A stretch of DNA of 64,000 nt from Symbiodinium natans (taxonomy: Eukaryota > Sar > Dinophyceae > Suessiales > Symbiodiniaceae), in NCBI GenBank assembly GCA_905221605.1, contig CAJNDS010000463.1, forward strand, positions 16,001 to 80,000, read 5' to 3'. Positions 24,330-35,474 of this stretch are shown here, one piece after another. Position 1 is the stretch's first letter, and each line of letters begins with the position of its first letter. The translations under genes were made by a program, and so were the position numbers. Under the pieces are notes generated by a model that saw only the letters and a list, made by a program, of their open reading frames with translations, was not told where the DNA came from and did not search any database.

Positions 24330-24580
24330 ACCAGGATCCGGTCTCCTAACCCAACCCTCCTGCAAAACCCCTCCACAGATCGCTTTTGGAGGAGCTGCAA
24401 ACCGATGCCGTGGGTTCCCGCCATCCCTGGACCCACCCCCCCTCGCCCAGCCTTCCCTGAAACCTTCAGATAGAGGATTTTGGTGATTTTGCTTGGGACC
24501 TGCTTTGCAAGGTTTTTGGAAGTTCCGGCCGTGGGATGTGGGCCCGGCTGCCGAGGCGGCGCGCAAAAGCGTTTACAACT
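24330..24580 (+). repeat. Dispersed repeat, copy 1
   Basis: Shares with 27,417-27,710, in the same order: GGATCCGGTCTCC, CTAACCCAACCCT, GAGCTGCAAACCGATGCCGT, GGCCCGGCTGCCGAGGCGG and AAGCGTTTACAA. The spacers between the blocks diverge. Confidence 0.8.
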
Positions 24581-25917
24581 AAATGATGTTTTGTAGAGAA
24601 GGGATCCTCAGGGATCCCTTCTTCAGGATTCTCTTCAGCTTCGGAGGGCCTTTGCCCTAAGACTCGACGTTCAACACTGAAGTCGAGCTGAGGAGCCGAA
24701 GGTTCTTCAAGAAAAGAGAGAGAGAGAGAGAGGAGAAAGAAAAAACACAGGCATGTCATGGTTGCAACGGTACTCCTTCTTTGTGCATCAGGCCTCTTGA
24801 GGCATTTTGTCTCGAAAGTCTCGGCAAACGGCACGTAATGAAGCACTGTCACAAGCCTCAGATCACGCGCCGTTCGCAGCAGTCACATGTACGGCTGAAG
24901 TCACTTAAAAGCAGGTAAAGCTGCTGCGAGGAGATGGGAGAGCATGTCCGGAAGCCTTATCTGCTACACCCGCTTCGAGCAAGCTTGGACCATCTACGTC
25001 ACAGCACATCAGGCAGTTTCAATCAAAGACCAAGCCGAGAAAAGCTCAGGACGAGCTGCGGAAATAGCGCCTCAAGGGTGAGAATCGGAGATGAAGCCTG
25101 GTTCCCAAAAGTCAAAACGCCCTTTTCGCACACACTAACATGATGCAGCTCGCTCGCGAACCAGCTCGTAAATGGGCAAATGTGTCCACAAGCTCGGCAA
25201 CAACCAAGCCTACTGCTTCCTGGCGAATACATTCACTAGTACCATCAAAAAGCGAGACTTAGCGAGACTTTGGAAGTACGGGGCTCAGATGGTCAAGTCG
25301 CATTCAAAAAGATGCTTTACGTGCCCCACCGTGCCAGGTGTCTACATCTGAGCAATACTCCGTAGTGCCGTCAGACCAAAACAACGAAGGAATTATTAGG
25401 CGACTTCTTTCCGAAACGAAGCATGCAACCAGCATCAAGACTGTGCTCCTGATCGCCAACCCCCCACCTCCACACCGGTGTCGGAACTGCCAAGCTCACT
25501 TACTGACACCTTGCAGATGCTTCTTGCGCTTGCTGGGCACACGCTGCCAAACAGATGGATGCTGGCCTCCCCGTGCCAAAATCCATCCTTTTCGCATTGG
25601 GCCTCCTGCACACAGTAAGACGTTGTGACTGCAGCCAGCCACGACGCATCCCACTTCAACTCAATTCACCACGACATGCCAACCGCTGTTCACCCAAAGC
25701 ACATCATGACCAGATTTTGGAACGACACAGCCCCGCAGAACATTTCAACGCTGACATGCAGAGCACAGCGCAGCAAGCTCCGCTCCTCTTCTGAATCCCA
25801 TGGAGCTGCGGTGGACTTTCCGCAGTGCTGCTCCCAAATCCTTTGGCTCTTGCTCCCTTGAACAACGCAACCGCCAAAATGAGACATGCGACTGTGCACC
25901 AGAGAAATTACTTCCTG
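24581..25917. other. Unassigned sequence
   Basis: No gene recognised. Contains a short GA microsatellite near 24,715-24,735 and Ser-rich or mixed ORFs under 100 codons on both strands. Confidence 0.35.
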
Positions 25918-26050
25918 ACCTCCTGCTCCTCCTCCTCCTCCTCATCCTCCTCCTCCTCCTCCTGCTCCTCCTGCTCCTCCTCCTCCTCCTCCTCCTCCTC
26001 CTCCTCTCCTCCTCCTCCTCCTCCCTCCTCCTCCTCCTCCTCCTCCTCCC
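25918..26050. repeat. CTC/TCC triplet microsatellite
   Basis: About 130 bp of CTC triplets with a few CTG or CAT interruptions. The poly-Ser, poly-Leu and poly-Gly ORFs come from this tract. Confidence 0.95.
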
Positions 26051-27416
26051 ACGGTATCACTCACATTTCGAGTCACCCTGAAGAAGGCCCCTTGCGAAAA
26101 CCACGACACGCTAAAAATGGCAAGCGGCTCAAAAAGCCCTGCCATCCACGGCTCGAAAGTCTCGAGGCTCGCCGCCTGAGGAGCGGATGGCAGAGGGGGG
26201 TTTTTGGGGAGCTGATGCTCCCAAGACGTTCGGGTTCGAGGATGTCTGGGGGTGTTGGGTGGGGCCGTTTAGGGGGACCAGCCCGAGGCGTCGTAACTTC
26301 GCACAGTGGCTCCTGGGCCTGGCACCGGCTACTAGCTGGGATCTTAGCTTGCATTTCATGCAATCCACAATAAGAATATAAGGGTTGCAAGAGGATTCTC
26401 TTTTTTTTGTTCTAAGGCTTTTGGGGCCCTGGGGTCTTTGGGGTTTGGGATTTCGGTTGAGTGGAACTTCGGATTGCTCCCTGAAATGGGCAGAAAGGTC
26501 TCCTCAATGTGCAATACGATGAATATTGCCATGCCACCGTCAGACTTCTGCATTCGTCTCAATACTACCGTACATGTTCACTTTAAAGTTCCTTCTTGAC
26601 GCTTTTCTACGTTGAAAACATCTCAGATCGGCGCGTTGTTGCTCCTGCAAAGCTTCGCGTGGGGAGATGTCCAGGTCCCCGGCAGTGGCAGTCGACGCCG
26701 TGCTGGCTCTGCCTTGCGTGCGCGGGTGCCTCGGCTTCACACAGAGGCTTCCACGACCTCATCAGAAGAGCATGGAAGACATGGAGAACGCTAGCCATGC
26801 TCGAAGATTGCACTATAAGCCTGATCCATCATACACCCGCAACCCAAACCCCCTGCACCCTGAGCCCCCCTGAACCGGTAGTAGAACCCCTGAACCCCTA
26901 CACCCCCTTCATCCCCACAAAGCCTGTGGGCCATGCAGTCCAAGAAGCCCCGGAGCAACAGCGGTGCCTGACGCAGACAGGACGACGCATCCTCTACCCA
27001 CAGAGCCCGAGAGAGCCCTTAAGCCAGCACCTGGGATACCCCCCCTGAGGGTTAGGACTTCTTCTCTGAAATCACATGGGGTGCCCCTCACAATAGTTGA
27101 AGCTGTGCCCGACAGCATCGCATAATCCCCACCAGCAAGGGTAGAATGTGCTCGAACGCCTCTTGGGCTGTTGTGTTTTGCGCTTTTCGCATCTTTTGTG
27201 TGTTTGTTGCTTGTTCTGTTTTGGTGGCTGGCTTACACTGCCATTCCAAACGCAGAAAAACCGTGTTTTCATGTTCCAGACGTGTCTTCGCGTGTTCGTC
27301 ATCCGGTTGCTCCTGCAGTTTCTTCGTTGCATTTCGTTGCTCTCCTTGTTTGACATGTCATGTATGTTTTCATTCGCCTCGGCTTCCTGCCGAGAAGCGT
27401 TTGGAACAAGCAGACA
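26051..27416. other. Unassigned sequence
   Basis: Mixed unique DNA. It includes a Cys/Phe-rich ORF at 27,146-27,619 that runs into the next repeat and is not convincing. No domain was recognised. Confidence 0.35.
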
Positions 27417-27710
27417 TGGGATCCGGTCTCCTTCCCCCTAACCCAACCCTTGCCAAATTTTGTCCTGTGGGACCCCCCCCCCCATCGCTGAGCTGCAAAC
27501 CGATGCCGTGGGGGGTCCCACCTGCTGGGGGCTCGGGGGCGCTCCAAAAAGCACAAATTTCGGGACCCCCTAGCACCCCTCCCTATAACCCTTCCTGGAA
27601 CCCCCTCCTTTTTTTTTGAGGCCTTTCCCAGCCAGAAACCCTCTTTCCTCCTTTCCTGTCCGTGGGCCGGCCCGGCTGCCGAGGCGGCGCGCGCAAGCGT
27701 TTACAATTAT
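27417..27710 (+). repeat. Dispersed repeat, copy 2
   Basis: Second copy of the 24,330-24,580 family, same orientation. It carries the same GGATCCGGTCTCC start and GCCGAGGCGGCGCGC...AAGCGTTTACAA end. Confidence 0.8.
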
Positions 27711-30415
27711 CGCTTGACTGTGTCTAACGTTGACTTATTGTTGTTCCTTGGAAGTTGTCCACTTGTTGCGTGGCTGATTGGGGCATTCTATTGGTCCAAG
27801 TCGGTCCTTTGCAGGCGAACGACAGGAAGTACTCAAGAAGGCTGGGTGCTCCAACGGGGTCTTGACCTCCCTCTCCCCTCCCCCACCCCTCTTTCAATCG
27901 AAGAAACTGGCACGCTCGTGGCCCCCACAAGGCTTCAGCGCGGCACGGGAAGTCGGAATGGTCGGAAAATCGAAAGCTGGCCTGGAAACAGAAAGTCAAG
28001 GGTTTTAAAATTTTAGGGCCCATCCTTGAGGGAATTTTCAGGTTGACAAGTGTGAAGCAGTGTCACGCAGCACATTGAGGCCAATCGAGAGATCCTCGTC
28101 ATCGGACACAATAGGTTGCATCCAGGCCGCTTTCCGCTGGGGAGGCCAGGAGCAAGCGCGCGGGCTGCCATATCCTGCTCACAAAGCAAAGCCGCCAAAG
28201 AGCCCAAAAAGCCCAAAGAGCTCCCAAAGGTGTGCATGCGCTTCGCCCAGGCGGTCTGTAAGCTTCCCCCCTCCTTCAAGCGCCGCGCCCATCCGGCAAA
28301 GAGGGGGCATGTCACCCTAAACCCAATAAACTCACTCATGAATCCCTTGTTGGTTTCTTATAAAAACTGGGGCAAAATCTGTCTTTGCGCTACCGCGATC
28401 CTGCGATCATTCGTTTCGGTTGTCTCCTTCTGCAGACTTGCAATCGGACCAACCTCATTGCCCCAAGATTCTTGCAAAGATTCTTGCAACTTTAGGATAA
28501 GCACTCTCAGGATAACTGCTCAGGCAGCTTCGCTTCATGCGAACGTGCTGGAAGTTCTCGGAATCGCAAAGCTCACTACAGTCACCCCTCCCCCCCCCCC
28601 CCGAATATTTCTCATTGGGTTCTTCGCCCTGGCGCCCTCGTAGGGTGTCCTCACAGCATCCAGGACAGCCGCTCTGCAACGGCCTGGGGGGGCTTTGGAC
28701 TTATTACGCTGGAGCCAGCGACTTGCAAAGACTCATACCATCAGTCGGGGCGTAGACATCGAACGAAATACTGCCAAAATCAGTTTAGTACGAGTAGCAG
28801 TCCTAAAGTACAAACCACCAAAAAAAAAAGGAGAGGTATTTGAATGGAAATGTAAGCTGATTGACGCATGCCCCCTCCCCACCCCCACCCGCCCCCGCCC
28901 CGCCCGCGCACGCAACTTGCAACCTCAACCCTGCAGCTCAGATGACATACGCAAAACGTGACTCATCAGGGATGCGGGGGAATGCAGGTGTGTCGCTTTG
29001 AACTGAGACATGGGCCGTACAAAACACTCACTCAGCTTGAGCTATGAATAATTTTGCATCCCGAGTCCTGCAAACCAATCAACCACGATTTGGTCAAGAC
29101 ACATCTTTTCCCAAGAACTTAAATGTCATATTGCAGAAATATGCCTTTCGAAGCACATAATCCAGCACAGGAGCAGGCGGCGCAGTCGCTGCTGCCTGGT
29201 ACTGGCAGATTTCCGGAGCTCTGCATCTCGGGCTTAGTGTTGTTCTGGCGGCTTTGACTGCGGACGTGGTCATTGAAAGACCGGCTATATAAAGCTACAG
29301 AAGCTAAGACTAAGTGGGAAGGTACAACGATGTATGGTCTCCGCAAGATGCCAACACCCGACGGACAGGACCGATGGGATCACGAAGCGTGGGCGCGTGT
29401 GTCGAAAATCGCAACAGCCTTGCCTGGAACACTCTGAACCTACCAGAGTAACTAGAATGAAAACCCTAAATCCATACAGTCGCTGCGGAAAAAGCACCCA
29501 TTCAGCATGTGAACATGTGAAAGTATGCTATAAGGTGTGTTACGCCCTCCCCCGACCCATCCACGCGGCCCCCCCCTCGATGGCCTGCTACGGCCGGGGG
29601 CGAGCCACCGGAGCCAAGCCTGCACCACAGGTGGCAGCGTAGAATATGTGTGGTTAAGAAGGCACTGCTATGTGAGGACCACTATGCTATGCCATGCTCG
29701 GACGTTCTAACAGAAGTCGAATCCCAGATCCACTACATTTACTATTGCAAAAATGCACGTTGTATCTGCTCCGTGAAAACGGACTTGACTACCTTGACAT
29801 AAACGCAAACATCTGCGGCGCTCCACTTTGAGGAATGCCCAGCCAACAGCGCCGGCCCAACAGTGCCGGCCTGCGCTTTTTGCGCGGCTTGCTCGCAGGG
29901 GTCGCCACCTGGCAAGGCGCTCTGCACTTCGTCACGGAAGCGCCGTGCCCAGACGCACAAAGCACTGCCTGAGCAAGCTCAGCGAGGACTGCTCTAGGAT
30001 CACGGTATTCAAACTATTCTCTCATTCTTCATTATGTATAGCTTCGCAACCGGGATCCCCTCCCTCCCTTCGCACCTGCCCAGGAAAGTAGCACGCTCTC
30101 CATGCTCGACAAGGTAAAGGCTTGTATCAACTTGGGAAGCGCATAGCCTTCAGCCCAATTGAGCTGTCCACGCAGATTCGGGAAACTAAACATAAGCAGC
30201 CCTCTGCAGTATGTTGCGAAGCTCAGATGTCTCAACGACTTGGAGCCGAATGTTCAGCAGCGGATGTGGCCCTCGGCCGAAATGGTGAGGGGTGGGGGGT
30301 GGGGGGGTAGAGATGGACACTTAGTGGCTATGCTGCACGTGTGTGCCTTCTAAACATATTGAATACAAAGGAAACGCCCGCAGTTTAGACGCAACACGTT
30401 CGCAACAAAAAGCGG
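27711..30415. other. Unassigned sequence
   Basis: No gene recognised. Weak possibilities are a Lys-rich plus-strand stretch near 28,185-28,230 ending at a GT donor, and a minus ORF at 29,742-29,960. Both lack neighbours or motifs. Short C- and A-runs are present. Confidence 0.3.
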
Positions 30416-30640
30416 AGGGTGCGGAGGGCGAGGGCGAGGGGGCACGGAGGGGGCACGGAGGGGGCGCGGAGGGGGCGTGGAGGGTCGCGGGGAGGGGGCG
30501 CGGAGGGGGGCGCAGGGGGCGCGGAGGGGGCGCGGAGGGCGGAGTGGAGGGGCGCAGAGGGCAGAGGGCGTGGAGGGAGCGGAGGGTGCATGCGGAGGGC
30601 GCGGAGGGCGTGGAGGGCGGAGGGCGGAGGGTGCGATCCG
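30416..30640. repeat. GCGGAGGGC minisatellite
   Basis: A degenerate 9-bp tandem of GCGGAGGGC/GGGGGCGCGGA. It has the same core as 4,215-4,442 on the opposite strand. Confidence 0.9.
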
Positions 30641-30658
30641 CCCTCGCCCCTTGTAGCC

Positions 30659-30661
<3 letters not shown>

Positions 30662-30706
<45 letters not shown>
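30662..30706. repeat. CT dinucleotide microsatellite
   Basis: About 22 CT repeats immediately after the minisatellite. Confidence 0.95.
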
Positions 30707-30708
<2 letters not shown>

Positions 30709-32353
30709 GGCCGTACTTACGTTTTGACGGGGCCCCTGTGAGTCCAGGGTTTCTGGACTTGGGGCATCGGTCATTGGAAAAGGGCAAGACGAAGATTCAA
30801 AGATGGCGAGCTTCAGGCTTGAAAGCTTGCAGGAGCTTACCATTTTCGACCATTCGCTCCCAGAGACCGAAAAGCATCATCCATCCACCAGAGGCCAATC
30901 TGCGCGTTCCTCCTGGCGTGCACTGACGGCGTTCACGGGCAGATCAAGTCACGCGTACATGTTTACTCTGCTGAACGTAGGGTGTTCCAAGAATTAGTCA
31001 AGCATCCACGTGCAGGCTGCAGAGCTGGAGGTTGGCGCTCCAGACCTTAGAATGTGCGATATTGTGCCAACAACACTCATGTCAAAACAACACACTGCCA
31101 ACATGTACAAAATTAACATACGAGTACAAGACTCATCGTGAAACTTCATCGCCATTCACAAGCCACCACTCCCTATTCGCAAGCCACTCCCCAGTCGCAC
31201 ATCGCTGCTCCGTTCTAGCGGCCGTGAAACAATCTGAGTTCAAAGGCTGGCTCAAGTCATGGACGTCATAGGACTTGTTGCACTTCACCTTCTCCATGGC
31301 GCAGTGACTCTTACACAGCTCGAGAAACTTGTGCACTTGCCCAACGCTGAACACGTTGTCCCGTCAAGTCTACCAAGCCTCATCAGCGACGGCCTTGACG
31401 ATCTCCTCGCGCTGAGGATGCTCCTAGCAGCAGTTTGAGGGTCTGGGGTTGCTCGGGTTTTGGGCAGGTCCCGGTGCAGAGCCAGGGGTGTTAGGGCTTG
31501 GGATCCTCGGATTGGGATGAAGGTTTGCAGACGATGTGAGAGCTTGGACAGCAAAACCAGGTTGCCTATTGAAGCGCCGTGCCGGTCAAGGTGTCACTCA
31601 AGAAGCTTCAAGATTGAAACAGCTTGGTCGGTGATCATGCAAAAACAGTCAGGAAATCGGTTGTAGAGCTGGGGGCATTGCCCAGCTTCGTCACTCTCAG
31701 CAAGCATGGTTTTTCCATGCTCGTCTTGCCCCCATTTTCTGAGGGCTCAAGCCCAAGTCGAACATTCCACAGAAGGCCCAAACTCTACGTTCAAGGTTTG
31801 AACATACTTCAGCCGCAGCTCCTGGATCTTCAGCGGAACTTTGTCGCCTCCTGCGAGTGAAAGCTCTAGATCTCACAGAACTACAAGCCGACAAAGGACA
31901 CGCAGCACAAAATCTAGTGGGGCATTTCCAAAATATCCGTGATTTTCCTTCCGCAGCAACGATTTTCCGAGAGAAACTTCTATAGTTCTCGCATCTTTCG
32001 TGCAGACCTCAATCTGGCTAGGCTGGACTGTACAAACTTGAAATGGGCTTCAGGATGTACTCGTTTTAGGGGGTTCATCAGGCTGTGAGGGTTCGTTAGC
32101 GTGTGCGAGTGCAAAGAACTCCTGAAGAGCAAAAACCAATTGAAAAGTGGATTTAAGCCGCAAGCGCACGGCTTGAACTTGGCAGATGTGAGGGTTCCTT
32201 CATTGCGTTTAATCCGAAGCCTGCCCTCCCCCCGGCCCCTTTCTCCCTTTCTAGGCTTTTGCTGCCTCAGAATATCGTTAGGAAGTAGCAGGAAAGCCAC
32301 AATCCCTGTCAGTCTCGATGCCAATCACGTCTGCTCGCAGGTCATTTCTCACA
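30707..32353. other. Unassigned sequence
   Basis: ORFs up to about 114 codons on both strands; none recognised. CCACTCCCTATTCGCAAGCCACTCCCCAGTCGCA near 31,165 is a short local repeat. Confidence 0.3.
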
Positions 32354-32425
32354 GGGTTTAGGGTTTAGGGGAAAAGGGTTCAGGGTTTCTAGGGTTCTAG
32401 GGTTCTAGGGGCTCAGGGTTTAGTG
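32354..32425. repeat. Decayed telomeric tract
   Basis: GGGTTTAGGGTTTAGGGG followed by AGGGTTC and CTAGGGTT variants. An isolated telomere-like island. Confidence 0.75.
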
Positions 32426-32653
32426 TTAAGATGTGCTCCCCTACATGTGATTGTCGATATTTTTCGGGGTCTCCTTTACCAATTGTAGTCGCTGCCGTCC
32501 CTGCTCGCCATGACTACTGCCAACACTGATGACATTACATACATTCTAAACAACTTCTAGTCAACTTCTAGTCATTTTGGAACAGCCACTTGGACATAAA
32601 GAAAAAGGAAAAAAGCTGACGTGCATTTTCTGATTCAGGTCGAAGTTAGACGG

Positions 32654-32911
32654 CTACGGCTTTTTCAAACTTTGGGCCCCAGTGTTGCCAGCACAGACAG
32701 CTTCCAATTCTCCCTTCTTCCATCGCCTCGCCTCGAAGAGAAGCGCCATGAAGAAGTTACCTTCTTGAAAGGAGGGCACAGCACTCGTAAGACTCGTAAG
32801 GACAATCTTGTGCCCGCTGGGAAGAATGAGCGTCTGTGGATCTACCATCGCAAGGTCCCGTTTCGTAGTGCGCGAGGCCCACCGCGTGTCCTTGCCACTA
32901 TCGAACTTCAA
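32654..32911 (-). pseudogene. Relic related to the N-terminus of the 38-kb glycosyltransferase ORF
   Basis: The minus frame reads LPSGHKIVLTSLTSAVPSF and then NFFMALLF, which aligns with LGSGRKVLLQGVVPFVGQ and FFMALLF at about residues 57-83 of the ORF at 37,243-38,400. The DNA coding MALLF and its flank is nearly identical (GAGAAGCGCCATGAAGAAG on the plus strand). The rest of the glycosyltransferase is absent. This could be a partial duplication or a shared N-terminal module of another gene's exon. Confidence 0.6.
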
Positions 32912-33604
32912 TTGAATCGCTGCCAGGTCCTCCGTTTGGCTTGAAGGACTACAAGGTATTTATTCTGCGCACCCGAATCTGAAAATCTTGAACTACACAA
33001 GTCCTCAGCATCGGATGTGCCACAGCGCAGTAGACGACTTAGCCGTTGTCAGCAGGGATGCCAACTACAACCGCAGCAATCATGGCTCCAGCGCACGGTG
33101 AACGGGTGAGATGGGCGGGGTTAGCTGAGGAAGCGCTGATCCAAGAGAAGCCGAATTCAAGGAGACTTGGTCCGGAGCTCGGAGCAGGAACTCAGAAGCT
33201 CCAAGGGGGGCCTGGAGTTGGGGGTGCCTAAATGGGTGCTTCGTGACACGGTTTTGGAAACTCAGCCTTCTTAGTAACTTTCTTAGGGCATGTTGGGTGA
33301 TTTGTAGGGTGTGCCCTGACACGTTGATTCCCCTCCCCGGCACACGAGCCTCGCCTTTTCTCTGGTGAGACTATTGTTGGGGACACTTTCAGAATCAGGG
33401 TGTTGATTCCGGAAAGCATTTCGGCCGGGATCTTGGCCCAAAAGTTTGTTTCATGAACGATTTCCATACATTTGGTTGTCCAGTCTAGAGCGTGATGTCC
33501 CTCCTTTTTTTTTTGGGAGGGAGGGGGGGGGGGGGTGGTGGAATCACAAAAGGTTCAATGTCTAAGCCGACAGTCGACGCGATTCACGGGAGTGCAGAGA
33601 GCGA
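32912..33604. other. Unassigned sequence
   Basis: No gene recognised. A T-run and G-run lie at 33,503-33,540. Confidence 0.35.
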
Positions 33605-34941
33605 ATGAACTTTGCTGGGGCAACAGAGTGCTCTTTTCAAACTGCAGAAAAGCCGAGGGATAGGGGTTCAGAGTTGCGTTTGGGGTTTTTTTCAAGGGTT
33701 TCGGATGCAGTGCCCATAGCAAGCACATTGCTGAAACCCCAGTTCCCTCACCATTGCCCTCATGGGAAAGGGAACATCAAGAGCCTCACGATCAAGCAAG
33801 TGTCGTGTGTGCGGAGGCACACGTTGGCCGGACTATACAACCATACACTGCAGCACTGCCGTCCTATGACGATTTCTGTTCTTGTGGAGTTGCAGAGGTC
33901 GTGGACGCGGGCTGTTCGAATCTGCCTGCGCAAGCCAGTGAACCTGCACGGTTTTCGGGCTCAGTATTGCGATGTGCGTTGCGATAGCCTTGAAAGGAAC
34001 ACGCTTTGCACAGCTACCAAACCCTCGTCTGATGCATATGATTATGTGGATGGTCTTGAGAGTGAACTCTCTTCGCCAGATGGTGGTGCTGCGGCTCTGT
34101 GGCGATTTTGCCTTGTTTGGAATTTGTGCCGAAATTTCAGTGAGGGCATATCTGCACCTGAAGGAACGGTCTGCAATTCTGGAGTGGAGGACCTGAAACC
34201 TCATGGTCGGGGACGCGAGCTTTTCGCAGCCGTTCATGACATATGTGGCGTGACCTGTACTTGTGGAGTTGCAGAGGTCGTGGATGCGGGCTGTTCGAAT
34301 CTGCCTTCGCTAGCCAATGAACCTGCCAAAGCCTCGACAGCTGACGGAGCTTGCAGCTACTCTTGGCCACATGGTGCCGCTTGTGATGTGCGTTGCGATT
34401 GCCTTGAAAGGAACACGCTTTGCACAGCTACCAAGCCCTCGTTTGCTGCGTAGATGAGCCCATGCCGAAATCCAATCCTGGAGTGGAGGCAGGGATTCTT
34501 GGCACCTCTTGGACTGCTGGCTTGGAGTTTGCTGGTGTTTGGGAGCCGCTGCCCCGGGACCTGAAACCTCATGGTCGGGGACGCGAGTTTTTTGTGGCCA
34601 TTCATGACGTGTGTGGTGTGACCAACATGGTCAGTGATTCCAGTGATGGTGCCATGGTCAACATTTGTGGTTCGGCGGGCAAGGACGGCATTCCTCCGGA
34701 CTGGCAGCGACAGCCCTTTGCGGGAAAGCAGCTGGATAATGGCCACGCGCCGGGGGACCCCGATCTCCGGCAACTTCACTCCGCTCTGCGCTGCAAAGTT
34801 GAGGGGTTCTGCTTTGATCCTGGTGGTTCTGTAAATCATCCCGGATACCGTGAGTTGACGTCGGATAGTGCCCTCCTGGCATACTTTCGTGGTAATTCAT
34901 GGAGTATGTCTTGGACCATCCTAGGTTCACGGAGCAGCTAA
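33605..34941 (+). pseudogene. Decayed ubiquitin-like locus with internal duplication
   Basis: Two plus-strand ORFs in different frames (33605-34453 and 34420-34941) share a duplicated block: DLKPHGRGRE(L/F)F followed by HD(I/V)CGVT, at about 34,190 and 34,558. In the second ORF, FFV..., SDSSDG, then GKDGIPPDWQR and FAGKQLDNG match ubiquitin in order (ubiquitin has DKEGIPPDQQR and FAGKQLEDG). The final strand, corresponding to LHLVLRLRGG, is recognisable only in the +1 frame as PLCAAKLRG near 34,800. A second direct duplication, VAEVVDAGCSNLP plus CLERNTLCTATKPS, spans about 33,890-34,030 and 34,260-34,440. The locus looks like an eroded ubiquitin or polyubiquitin copy; a divergent ubiquitin-domain gene is the alternative. 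Confidence 0.6.
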
Positions 34942-35474
34942 GTCATCGAATTTTAGGATGCAAAGTGCTGTTTGCGATACGGCTTTTGCTACGGCGCCGG
35001 GTTACGCGCAACAGCATCTGCACCTTAGGGTACGTGTCAGATTTCTGCTCAGCCGATTGAGATATATAGCATGAAGCTAGTGCGTACTGGCCGTATCTTT
35101 CCCACACACCTTTAATTAGATGCACGTCAAAGGCTGCGTCCGATTGGACTCTGTGCCTCGAAAGCGCAAGCGAAAGCGCTGGGTTTTTTCAAGAAATTGT
35201 GAAAAACACGAAATCCTAAAGATGCCTCTACAACCATCCCTGTGCTTGCCATGACGGGAATGTGTCACGAGCGAAGCAGCATTTTCTGTTACTCGAAGCT
35301 TGCAAGGCCCCCTGTTAGGGCCGAAGGAACACAGTTCCGCATGAGGGTGCAGGGGGTCAGTTGATGCAGCGTCGCAACCCCGAGCCAGGCCGGCGACGAG
35401 AGGCAGACTTGTACTGCCATGTCGCAACCTGCGTCCTAATTATCTACCGTGGAGTCGGCGGCAACAGAAAGAGT
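34942..35474. other. Spacer, unassigned
   Basis: Downstream (3') flank of the minus-strand methyltransferase gene. No motif recognised. Confidence 0.4.

Noticed and set aside
28116-28320. Lys-rich plus-strand exon (KAAKEPKKPKELPK)
   Set aside because: It has a possible donor but no partner exon, and the three overlapping frames look equally open.
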